The notes beneath the pieces are model-generated. The model was not told the DNA's origin. It did no database searches and saw only the letters and a list, made by a program, of their open reading frames with translations. Below are positions 20,108-29,459 of a DNA stretch of 40,019 bases, piece by piece; the stretch's first letter is position 1, and each line of letters opens with the position of its first letter. The position numbers were made by a program, and so were the translations under genes. Source of the DNA: Paulinella micropora (lineage: Eukaryota > Cercozoa > Imbricatea > Euglyphida); assembly GCA_009731375.1 (NCBI GenBank), contig BJOX01000056.1, positions 238,003 through 278,021 on the forward strand. Direction: 5' to 3'.

Positions 20108-20647
20108 TAGTTGGTGTTCCACCAGGGGTCGGAATAGCTTTGGGTTAGCTATGTTAACGCGCAGCAATGCCCGTTAATATGGTTGACATAGCACATTATA
20201 CCCACCTCCTCTCGAGTTGCACCCGCCTCCCGCGGCTATGGCATGAGTGGCGTAATACTATAATAAGTTATTCCCCACAGAGTGTCTTAGATATTATGCT
20301 CGCTCTCGTCTGCTCTTTGTTTGGATGGAAGGGGCCTCAGGCACCCGACAGCCCTATCTATATAAATAAGCATATCTATTCCACTAATAATTATAACACG
20401 TCCCTATATACCGCCGCGAATCGCGCAGTACGGCGAGGGCGGAACACGCGGGCAGCCAAGGTGACCGGGGCAGGGGTGCACCCGCGTCGTCGCGCTGTTG
20501 ACCAGCGTTTGGAAACGAGCAGACAGTCGAACACCGACACGAGAACAAAACACACATCGCACATTGCTCGTTGTGCTTGGGCTGAGATATAGACATATAT
20601 ACATACGAACTCACTAACATGTACATTATACAGGCACCTAGCGGTGT
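20108..20647 (+). other. Non-coding junction between pol and ORF3
   Basis: No convincing frame. It contains a near-perfect 11-bp inverted repeat GCTATGTTAAC (20148-20158) and GTTGACATAGC (20182-20192) around a 23-base loop, a TATA-like box TATAAATA (20361-20368), a GC-rich stretch (20410-20500), and the 3' splice site before ORF3. It replaces the expected integrase core. Confidence 0.55.
20612..20634 (+). promoter_or_regulatory. Candidate 3' splice site for ORF3 subgenomic RNA
   Basis: CACTAAC (a consensus branch point, 20612-20618) is followed 16 bases from the branch A by ATACAG (20628-20633). The next AUG, 14 bases after the junction, is the ORF3 start. Together with the donor at 11976 this would give a spliced message for ORF3, as env is expressed in retroviruses. 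Confidence 0.5.
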
Positions 20648-23322
20648 ATGTTTGGCACCGGACATCTGGTAGAGCAATACTTGGGATTCCTCCTGGCGTG
20701 CGTAGCTTCAATCCTGGTGATACTTATCGTACACCTAGGATTACAAGCGATCGCGGGGGCGGGGCAACAGCCTCATCCATCTGCGCGGAGTAGTCCGGCG
20801 GAGACGACCCCGGCGGCTAGCCCGGTGGCGGGCCGACATCGCGAGGCGAAGCAGCAGGAGGGATCAGACCCATCTGAGGAAGACAACTTCAGGTGCGGTC
20901 ATACACATCAATCACCAGAGGGGATACCCCGCAACACGATGACCACTCCGAGCAGTGGCGCAAACAATCTTGCGAACAAGGGCGCACAGCGAAGTGACTC
21001 CTTACAACGCAACCCTGGCGGGCCTGATACACCGCTCACACCCGTTCGACGCTCAGGTGGCACAACTCAGGCTAGTGTTGTGGCTACACCGGCATCCCCA
21101 CAGGGGAAAGTTGAGGTCGAGTCGGAGATGTTGACAACCCCTATGAAGTCATCGGCTGACGAGGGGGAGGCACCGACCGAGGACACACCTTCATCTCCGC
21201 CAACCGACCCGGAAATCAATCCCGAAGGGCTCAAGACCCCTCGACACACGGGATTTGAGTGGGAAACGGATGAGGAGAACGAGGAGCTATGCCGACCTAT
21301 GGACCTCACACCAGAGGAGGATAGGGAGGAAGCCCGATTGCGATATTGGAAGCAGGTCGGCAATGAGGACAGGCTCAAGCCCGACGCTTACAGTGACAAA
21401 CTGAACCCGCCCGAAGCAAAGCGGTCTGATGACCAGCCACGGCCCACGGATCTGGCGTATCAGCACCACCGCTGCCCGCCACCTGAGCCAACGGCACATT
21501 GGGGCCGGGACGAAGTGTTCATTGCATACTTCCATGCCTCCGACGACATATTCGGAGTATACGGACCGATTGACCGACCGATATACGTATATTCGGAACG
21601 GGGCCCGGTACCGCAGAGGGCATACAGGGTTGTAGCACCCGGGGTGCATAGGCCATACCGCATCAACACGGAGGTAATGTTGCGGGGAATGAGCTTGCAT
21701 CTTTTTCAGAACTTAGAACAGGAAAGGGAGGAGTATGAGATACCGGTGCGTTACGCGTACGACCCAAAGTCGCGTAGACTACACCGAATCTACCCACCTT
21801 ACCCTGATATCACAGATGCGGAGCGCAGGCTGAGGCTACAATGCCCGGCGCTCGCGCATACCACGAATGAACGAACGTTCCCGTTCACACCGTCTAAGGA
21901 ACCATATCGGATGCGGTTGGTGGGCAACCAGGTCAATTGGGTCCCAGACCCGCACTTGTTTGAGGCAAACCCTCGCAAGGTTAACCTGCCGCCACCACCA
22001 CCACCCGAATGCGATGAGCGGGGCTTTCCGACGTTTAATGCATCCGCAAGGTATATACCCACCGAACAGGACAATGTCCTGCGGGTACAATGCGAAGCGG
22101 AAAAGAAACGCGGAGGGGTATACCCGAGGTGCTCTCGGATATGGAACCTCCCGAAAAGAGCGTACATGTCGCCGGAGAGATATGGGCCACATCGGTGCCC
22201 AGATCACGCCTACAACGGTGATGTCGAGTTGAAGTCATGCGTGCGGTCGCTGCCGGTGTTCAACCCGGAAGCGGGGTTACGCACATGGAGACATCTCGAT
22301 ACCCCGTTGCCGGGGATCGTTCCGTATAGACGGATGGACGAGGAAAGATTAAAGCACGAAACACTTGTTCGAGCAAGCCAAGTCGCTGCAAGCATGGGTG
22401 GGATTGGAGGAATATCAGCAAAAACTCGCACTCCGGTTCTACAGCATTCTGAAACAGCCGAGAGAGCTGCTTGAGCCATACCAGCTCAGAAAGTTGCAGT
22501 GGTCGCAGGAAGATATCAATACTTACTACAGACTGCTCGAACTTTCGAATATCCCACTGCCCGAAGAGGTCAAGGCTTACAGGGCCTATTACCTTCGGAG
22601 CAAGTATGACCAACCATGGGACCTCGGGGTTGAAGACAGTGTGCTCGCGTACTATAGGCAGGTCCTAGGCATACCCAAGCCTCTCCTCCCTGTGTAGGCC
22701 GCGAGGCATACGACGCAGAATACCTGAACGTTTCCGAGGTGCGGCTCGGATACGACAGCAGTATTACATACGGTTTCAATATGAACATCGACTCTTGTGG
22801 CTGCGGATGATACACCGGCAGTTAACAATGAGCATCGATCCGAAGACATCCCGCATAGCCAACCAGTTAGACGATCCTGACGAGAACGTTCCGAACACCT
22901 ATCGGGGCCGCGTAAGAGGCTTCGAGCAATGGGTTGAACGGTTCAGGGCGCAGGACGTACTGGGTTGGGACCGAGTCATCCAATCTGACGAGTTTCGATG
23001 GCATAGGATAACTCAGAGGTTGGATTACATCTACCACTACCGTCATGAGTGGCCATACTGGCGACAACAGTATGAATACCAGCTGGGGAAGCTTATGGAC
23101 CGCTTCGCCCCAGTCATGAGGTATATAGCGCCACAGCACTCGGTAGTCGGAGAAGACTCGACCTGGTCGGAAGCAAAGTCTTTGAAAGACTGCCTAGACC
23201 AGGAATTAGACCTGCCAGCGGAAGACCAACCCGCAGTGACATGGAGGTGACAACCACCATCCCCGCCGTCTAGCGAAGAGGAGTTCATAAACTCCCTCGA
23301 GCAAGAATGCTTCGACGATTAA
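20648..23322 (+). CDS. RE-A ORF3: env-position protein with N-terminal membrane anchor
   Basis: The ATG at 20648 opens 608 codons; coding then shifts frame near 22365 (to FEQAKSLQAWVGLEEYQ), again near 22690 and 22745, and runs to a TGA (23248-23250). The same frame stays sensible past it (QPPSPPSSEEEFIN...) to TAA at 23320-23322. The whole protein would be about 880 residues. Residues 11-33 (YLGFLLACVASILVILIVH) form one hydrophobic anchor; 40-210 are Pro/Ser/Thr/Glu-rich; the rest is rich in Tyr, Arg and Pro with scattered Cys and a charged, probably helical C-terminal third (RFRAQDVLGWDRVIQSDEF). There is no C-terminal membrane segment and no furin-like site, so it is not a standard Env. 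It resembles no family I know. Position, anchor and splice site argue for a membrane or particle-surface role. Confidence 0.6.
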
Positions 23323-23565
23323 GCATAGACGCGTTTTGAGACTCAGATACTGGGTTGTATATGTCTTAGACACTTCTACCTTCGCCACAGCGAAGTAGAC
23401 ACTTGTCGAGTGGCAATAAGAAAAAAATGTCTGCAGACAAGCAAACCAAACAAACATCACATAACAAGCCAACGGCACCTCGGACACTGGCATAGCGCCC
23501 GTTCATTCCTACAATGGACGAGGATGCATGGAGGGACTGAACATTGGAGATCAGTGCCCCCCTGT

Positions 23566-23958
23566 ATTCTCGGGATCATAGATCCGCCCGGATGGAATAG
23601 GGACAAGACTGGTGATGGGGACGCGGAACCTCGGAGTTGCTCGGGGATCTGTCTCAGATTAGATACAAATTGCCCAGTAATTCTCGGGATCTCAGATCCT
23701 TAAGGAAACTCTGCAAGTGCTTGAAAGTATGCTTCAGCACGGATGCATATTCTCCAGCACTGCCCGGATCACAGATCCTTAGAGCGCTGCTAGTGGTACT
23801 TCTGCCGATCTAGTCGGTTAAGACAGGGTCGGGCGCAGTACGACTGTTGGACCTCCGTTTCAACGAGAGAGTCCAGGGACCAGAGCTGTTTTCACATGCT
23901 GATGCCGTTGAATCTCGCGAAGTTTCAACGGGGCTAGCACATGAGGGTCACAGACCCT
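23566..23958 (+). repeat. Four small triloop hairpins in the RE-A 3' region
   Basis: GGATC-ATA-GATCC (23573-23585), GGATC-TCA-GATCC (23687-23699), GGATC-ACA-GATCC (23766-23778) and AGGGTC-ACA-GACCCT (23944-23958). The first three sit in a loose ~30-base repeat (TGCCC...CTCGGGATC..AGATCCTTA). The fourth keeps the loop and pairing with a different stem. No coding frame is seen from 23323 to 24303. Confidence 0.7.
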
Positions 23959-24303
23959 GGCAAGCATGGTGAAAGGAAACGGCGAAGGACGGGTTTGGAC
24001 AGCAATATGTCTACACCGTTGTACGTATATAGCAGATCGCTATAGAAGGGGGAGTAGATAGTTCAAAATTCAAATTCAAATTTGAACTCGAAAATCTCCA
24101 AACTCAAATTTGTATTTTGTAAGTACCGGACGTACAAAGGTGATGAAGAGCAAAACTGCGCGGTCACTCAAGCTGCTCAATGGGTTGCCTCCACAGGAGT
24201 CGTCGGATCACCCATGAGAAAACAGACCCGGCCCTTGAAAGTACGCTCTCATTTGCAGATATTTACCAATCTACCCCTATTTACTACGGTTCACGTATAA
24301 GAC

Positions 24304-24315
24304 GGGGAGGGGGGA
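24304..24315 (+). promoter_or_regulatory. Polypurine tract
   Basis: GGGGAGGGGGGA, one base before the 3' LTR. This is the standard place and composition of the plus-strand primer of LTR elements. Confidence 0.85.
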
Positions 24316-24316
24316 T

Positions 24317-24725
24317 TGTAGGCGCAGATAGGTAAATATGCGTCCTTTTCTTATAGCCCTATACACCGTGAGTGATGTGTAGAAGAGCTATATCTCTTTA
24401 AGAATCATTGTAGTTACATCCGTTTTTATTTATATACTTTTGAGCAGGTTGAAAACGATAATATTACGATTCATGACCGGTATTAATACTATCAAGTTTT
24501 TTAAGCAGTTTAATATTATCGTTAGGGGTGACACATGGGAAATGCCTCTCTGTTTCCTTTTTGTTGCTTAGCTCTGACAGTGTCCTACATTTTCCGCCAT
24601 ACTGGTCACAAGTTTCCTCTCTCTGTGGAGGAGGAAGATTAGGTTATTTTCAGAGTGCTTTGAATTTGGAAGGACGAATACCCCGGCTATCAAGAAACAA
24701 TATCTTTTGATTGTAAACGACAAAA
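24317..24725 (+). repeat. 3' LTR
   Basis: Starts TGTAGGCGCAG and matches the 5' LTR with insertions of a few bases near 24372, 24403, 24485 and 24607. The internal inverted repeat is kept. The AATAAA of the 5' copy is AAGAAA here, in the LTR that would normally direct 3' end formation. The end at 24722 (CA) or 24725 is uncertain because of an A run. Confidence 0.92.
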
Positions 24726-25380
24726 AAACACAATGCCACTATGTATTCAAGTTGTGCGGGCCGGCCGACGATTTACACTCGACTGATCGTAAGTTGCTGC
24801 GCCAAGGGCAATTCAACTACCTATTTTTCTCATATTGATATCACTGAGTGTTGACTGTGATTTCAAACCTTTGATTGTTTGGGGTTAACTTATTATTGCG
24901 CTTAGTGACCTAATCATTAATATTTGATAAGTTAATATCCACTATCTCTTTTAAATTGAAGTTAGACACCTGTGGTTAAAGTGTAAAATGATGCAATTAC
25001 ATACCGGGTGGGCCGGCATAACGTGGCATCCTCACATTTTTCGCGCGCTTACATTTTCTTTCAGCTATTAAGTATTAACAACATATAATATTTAATTTAA
25101 TACATTGTTCATTATTCAACCGTATTTTCGGAACCGCCGGAACCAACCAAGCTCAAGAACAATATTAGTGAAGGAAAACCCGAGATGCAGTTGTTATTAT
25201 TGTATGATAAAGTAGACACACTTGTGGTCGTTTGGGAGTCCACTGTTCCTGTGAAGTGGAGAACGGACTCACAGAAAAATATAAATATTAAGTAAACATA
25301 AAGACTGATTTGTGGAACTCATTATGGATCATTATTGATCATTTGAATTAAAGTATTATGAAATGACAATCTTAACTGGT
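24726..25380. other. AT-rich unique flank
   Basis: No gene, RNA or long repeat is seen. A weak inverted repeat (TTAACTTAT near 24898 and ATAAGTTAA near 24928) lies within it. Confidence 0.4.
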
Positions 25381-25384
25381 TCGC

Positions 25385-25693
25385 GCTCTCCCTCCCTCTC
25401 TCTCTCTCTTGCTCTCTATGTCTATCTTCCTCTCTCTCTCTTCTTCTTCTTCTTGTTCAGCACATGCCGAAAAAAAAAAAAAACAACAAAAACATCAAAA
25501 ACAAAAAAAACCAGCAACAAAAACAACAGCAAAAGCTACCACATTCACACACACACGCACGAGAGAGAGAGTAAAAAAGAAAGATATATATATATATATA
25601 AAGAGAGAGAGATAAATAGATAGAGAAAGAAAGACACAAAGAGAGAAGGGAATAGAAACGCATTCGCTGCTTCTTCCGAAGGTAAATTATTCT

Positions 25694-25787
<94 letters not shown>

Positions 25788-26049
25788 GTTTTTTTTTTTT
25801 TTTTTTTTTTTTTTTGTTNNNNNNNNNNNNNNNNNNNNNNNNNNNNNNNNNNNNNNNNNNNNNNNNNNNNNNNNNNNNNNNNNNNNNNNNNNNNNNNNNN
25901 NNNNNNNNNNNNNNNNNNNNNNNNNNNNNNNNNNNNNNNNNNNNNNNNNNNNNNNNNNNNNNNNNNNNNNNNNNNNNNNNNNNNNNNNNNNNNNNNNNNN
26001 NNNNNNNNNNNNNNNNNNNNNNNNNNNNNNNNNNNNNNNNNNNNNNNNN

Positions 26050-26088
<39 letters not shown>

Positions 26089-26227
26089 TTATTGTTTTTT
26101 GTTGTTGTTATTGTTGTTATTGTTTTTTGTTTTTTGTTTTTGGGTTCGTTTGTTTTTTATGTTCCTATCGATGAACTACCTGTCTGCTACTTGCCAGAAG
26201 AAGAAGAAGAAGAAGAAGAAGAAGAAG

Positions 26228-26257
<30 letters not shown>
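25385..26257. repeat. Low-complexity block: (CT)n, A-rich, (GA)n, poly-T around a gap, (GAA)n
   Basis: (CT)n 25385-25450, A-rich and (GA)n 25470-25650, poly-T 25696-25818, a gap of 231 Ns (25819-26049), poly-T to 26087, and about 20 GAA units at 26199-26257. Long frames here translate only homopolymers or Ns. Confidence 0.85.
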
Positions 26258-26258
<1 letters not shown>

Positions 26259-26300
26259 GATATTCGTCCACCCTTGAGCTCGCTTGTCTCCATTATCAAA

Positions 26301-26452
26301 TAAAAGCACGCAAGCAAAATTACCTAGGTAATGTCTCTTAACGTGGTTATAACTTCCTGGCTAAGTAATTTAATTTTGAAATTACTTACCGGGAAGTTAA
26401 CCACATTAATAAGAGAAAAATTACCTAGTCAAATTGCACTTGCGGGCTTTTA
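26301..26452. mobile_element. Foldback MITE, about 152 bp
   Basis: The two halves are inverted copies of each other: TAAAAGCACGCAAG at the left end pairs with CTTGCGGGCTTTTA at the right end, and similarity continues through GTGGTTATAACTTCC / GGAAGTTAACCAC to the centre (AAGTAATTT / AAATTACTT around 26376). The arms of about 70 bp carry small indels. It has no coding capacity. Long terminal inverted repeats without a gene are typical of foldback-type MITEs; the superfamily is unknown. Confidence 0.75.
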
Positions 26453-26468
26453 TGTGTTATCAATAGTA

Positions 26469-26700
26469 TGAAAATGTTGACAGTGGATGCATTTCGAAAG
26501 CTCTGGTCAGACAGACCCGACCTTGGAAACGACCGCTTCAACATGATTCCCACAGCCATCATGATCCATGGAGAAAGGGATGTGAGACAAAGACTTGGAT
26601 CGGATTGAGTGGTTTAGAGGATGACGCAAGCGCAAGTAGTGGTTGCACTGCTGCGCCTCTTGTAGTTCTCCAAATACCTACAGCAAGATTAGATTGGATA
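26469..26700 (+). other. Coding-like island, copy 1 (unidentified exon)
   Basis: From ATG 26469 the plus strand reads MKMLTVDAFRKLWSDRPD and on through FNMIPTAIMIHGERDVRQR to a TGA near 26606. In another frame GLEDDASA ... [15 protein letters not shown] follows, to 26690. The second part is similar to an island at 26995-27130, so one exon seems to have been copied. No family recognised; splice sites uncertain. Confidence 0.25.
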
Positions 26701-26832
26701 GAAAGGTAGGTAGGTAGGTAGGTAGGCAGGCAGGCAGGCGGGCAGGAAAGGTAGGTAGGCAGGTAGGTAGGTAGGTAGGTAGGTAGATAGATAGATATAC
26801 AGGTAGGTGGATAGGTAGATAGACAGACAGAC

Positions 26833-26870
<38 letters not shown>

Positions 26871-26953
26871 GTAGGTAGGTAGGTAGGTAGGTAGAGGTAG
26901 GTAGATAGATAGATAGATAGATAGATAGACAGACATATAGATAGATAGATAGT
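26701..26953. repeat. (TAGG)n/(TAGA)n/(CAGG)n microsatellite
   Basis: Tetranucleotide tract switching among TAGG, CAGG, TAGA and CAGA, lying between the two coding-like islands. Confidence 0.9.
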
Positions 26954-26983
26954 TTTTAGATTTACATAAGAGTTGCATTATGA

Positions 26984-27135
26984 TTGATCGATGCAGATGA
27001 AAGACGAAGCAGCCAAGAGATCTATCTGGATTTACATGAAAGTGGTGTGATGATGATGTTAGCAGATGATGCACACGCTCTTATCTCCTGTACCGCGCCG
27101 CTTATATTTCTCCAAATACCTGCGCGTACCACGTG
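26984..27135 (+). other. Coding-like island, copy 2 (unidentified exon)
   Basis: The plus strand reads DADERRSSQEIYLDLHESG, then MMMLADDAHALISCTAPL and FLQIPAR. An acceptor-like GATGCAG (26997) and a donor-like GTACCA (27126) bracket part of it. It resembles copy 1 (LxDDAxA ... CTAxPL ... LQIP). Function unknown. Confidence 0.25.
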
Positions 27136-27226
27136 CGTGTACGTATGCATGTATGTCATACACACACATGCATACACATGCGCATGCCGCAGGTGTCTGA
27201 ATAACTACAAGCGGCATACACACACA

Positions 27227-27263
27227 GGTCTGTGTGTGTGTGTGTGGGGTGGGGTGGGGTGGG

Positions 27264-27294
<31 letters not shown>

Positions 27295-27330
27295 GGTGGG
27301 TGTGGGCGTGCGTTGGTGTGTTGGTGTTTG
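27227..27330. repeat. (TG)n/(GGGT)n tract
   Basis: Mixed TG, GGGGT and GGGT repeats directly before the possible 3' end of the PRL gene (minus strand). Confidence 0.85.
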
Positions 27331-27332
27331 TA

Positions 27333-27869
27333 TTAACGCTCCAAGTAGTTTACATTTTCCTTTGGTAGGTTGCAAGGTGCCAGACCANNNNNNNNNNNNN
27401 NNNNNNNNNNNNNNNNNNNNNNNNNNNNNNNNNNNNNNNNNNNNNNNNNNNNNNNNNNNNNNNNNNNNNNNNNNNNNNNNNNNNNNNNNNNNNNNNNNNN
27501 NNNNNNNNNNNNNNNNNNNNNNNNNNNNNNNNNNNNNNNNNNNNNNNNNNNNNNNNNNNNNNNNNNNNNNNNNNNNNNNNNNNNNNNNNNNNNNNNNNNN
27601 NNNNNNNNNNNNNNNNNNNNNNNNNNNNNNNNNNNNNNNNNNNNNNNNNNNNNNNNNNNNNNNNNNNNNNNNGTTGATGGCCCCACGTCGTCGTTTACGA
27701 ATGTACTGTACAGATAGACAGATAGATAGATAGATAGATAGAGTTGATGGCTCCACGTCGTCGTTTACGAATGTACTGTACAGATAGACAGACAGACAGA
27801 TAGATAGATAGATATAGATAGATAGATAGAGTTGATCGCCCCACGTCGTCGTTTACGAATGTACTGTAC

Positions 27870-27929
<60 letters not shown>

Positions 27930-27989
27930 GGATTAGAATTTAACACCTTTACATTATGTATGCAAACCATTTGGTATACTTAGATAGAT

Positions 27990-28026
<37 letters not shown>

Positions 28027-28262
28027 GGATGGATGGATGAATGGATGGATGGATGGACGGATGGATAGATAGATGAATAGATAGATAAATAGATAGATAG
28101 ATAAATAGATGGACAAATAGACAGACAGACAGATAGATAGATAGATAGATAGATGGATGGATGGATGGATGGATGGATGATGGATGGATAGATAGATAGA
28201 CAGATAGACAGATAGATAATAGATAGATAGATAGATTATGTATGCAAACCATTTGGTATACT

Positions 28263-28303
<41 letters not shown>

Positions 28304-28668
28304 GGATGGATAGAAGGATGAATGGATGAATGGATGGACGGATGGATGGATAGATAAATAGATAGACAAGATAGATAGACAGACAGACAGATAGACAGAC
28401 AGACAGATAGATAGATAGATAGATAGATGGATGGATGGATGGATGGGATGGGATGGGATGGATAGATAGATAGATAGATAGAAAGATAGATAGATAGATA
28501 GGCAGGCAGGCAGGCAGGCAGATAGACAGATAGATAGATAAATAGATAGACAGATAGATAGATAGATAGATAGATGGATGGATGGATGGATAGATGGAGA
28601 TAGATAGATATAGATAGATAAATAGATAAATAGATAGATAGATAGATAGATGGGCTGCATACGGTCAG

Positions 28669-28699
<31 letters not shown>

Positions 28700-28743
28700 T
28701 TTAAGTATATACATATATACATATACATACATATATATATATA

Positions 28744-28782
<39 letters not shown>

Positions 28783-29428
28783 GTATGTGTGTGTGCTTCA
28801 CCTCGATAGCGTCAAACGGTTCCATCCCATACTCTACTAATGCAACTGCTACTAAGACATGTATGTGTGTGTGCTTTTACCTCGATAGCGTCAAACGGTT
28901 CCATCCCATACTCTACTAATGCAACTGCTACTAAGACAGGTGCCCTGCCAAGTCCCGCCACGCAATGCACGGCCTGCGCACACACGCGAATACATGCACA
29001 TATACATGGTGCGCATGCGCGACGCAATGCACGGCCTGCCACACCACGCGAATACATGTACATATACACGTGCGCATGCGTGCGCGCGTGCGCATACACA
29101 TGCATATGTAGGAGAGAGGGAGATAGATAGATAGATAGATACATAGATAGATAAATAGATAGGGAGAGAGAGGGAGGGGGGGGAAGAGAGAGAGAGAACG
29201 TACCACGCAGTTATCCTTGTTCTTGAACTCTTCCCGACAGCAGCTAAGACTATACAGAGAGATAGGGGGGGGGGGGGGGGGGGGGGGNNNNNNNNNNGGT
29301 ACAAATATACAGTAATAGCTCGAAAGCAGCTCAGACTAATTAGAGGGATGGGGCAGTAGGTAGGTAGGTAGGTAGGTCGGCCGGTCGGTCGGTCGTTAGG
29401 TAGGTAGGTAGGTAGGTAGGTAGGTAGG

Positions 29429-29459
<31 letters not shown>

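Larger units (their letters stand above)
10199..24725 (+). mobile_element. RE-A: Ty3/Gypsy-type LTR retrotransposon, 14.5 kb, retrovirus-like plan
   Basis: Two related LTRs (10199-10580, 24317-24725) bound an interior with a primer-binding site, long leader, Gag-like region, protease, reverse transcriptase, RNase H, integrase zinc domain, a third ORF and a polypurine tract. The PR-RT-RH-IN order places it in Ty3/Gypsy. AAAC at 10195-10198 and at 24726-24729 is a possible 4-bp target duplication; it lies in an A run and is weak. About ten frameshifts, one in-frame TGA, and the missing integrase core make this copy defective as assembled. Several shifts sit in short repeats (a GTT run near 13325, a G6 run at 13754) where assembly error is plausible. 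The LTRs differ by several indels, so it is not a fresh insertion. Confidence 0.92.
27714..28650. repeat. (GATA)n/(GACA)n/(GGAT)n microsatellite, intron of the PRL gene
   Basis: About 0.9 kb of GATA, GACA, GGAT and GGCA units. A 37-base unique phrase containing GTATGCAAACCATTTGGTAT occurs at about 27953 and again at about 28237, showing a larger (~285-bp) duplication. On the minus strand the tract is pyrimidine-rich and leads into the exon 6 acceptors. Confidence 0.85.

Noticed and set aside
20361-20368. TATAAATA as the ORF3 promoter
   Set aside because: Possible, but a lone TATA-like box in AT-rich DNA is weak, and the branch point and acceptor give a more specific explanation.
1573-23250. 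Alternative genetic code reading TGA or TAG as sense
   Set aside because: Long intact frames (USP, RT, RNase H, PRL exons) use TGG for Trp and CAG for Gln and end without needing readthrough. The odd stops occur beside frameshifts in decayed or repeated genes.
25696-26087. Poly-T as the tail of a minus-strand retroposon
   Set aside because: Its length, the gap in its middle and nearby homopolymer artefacts suggest assembly trouble; no retroposon body is attached.
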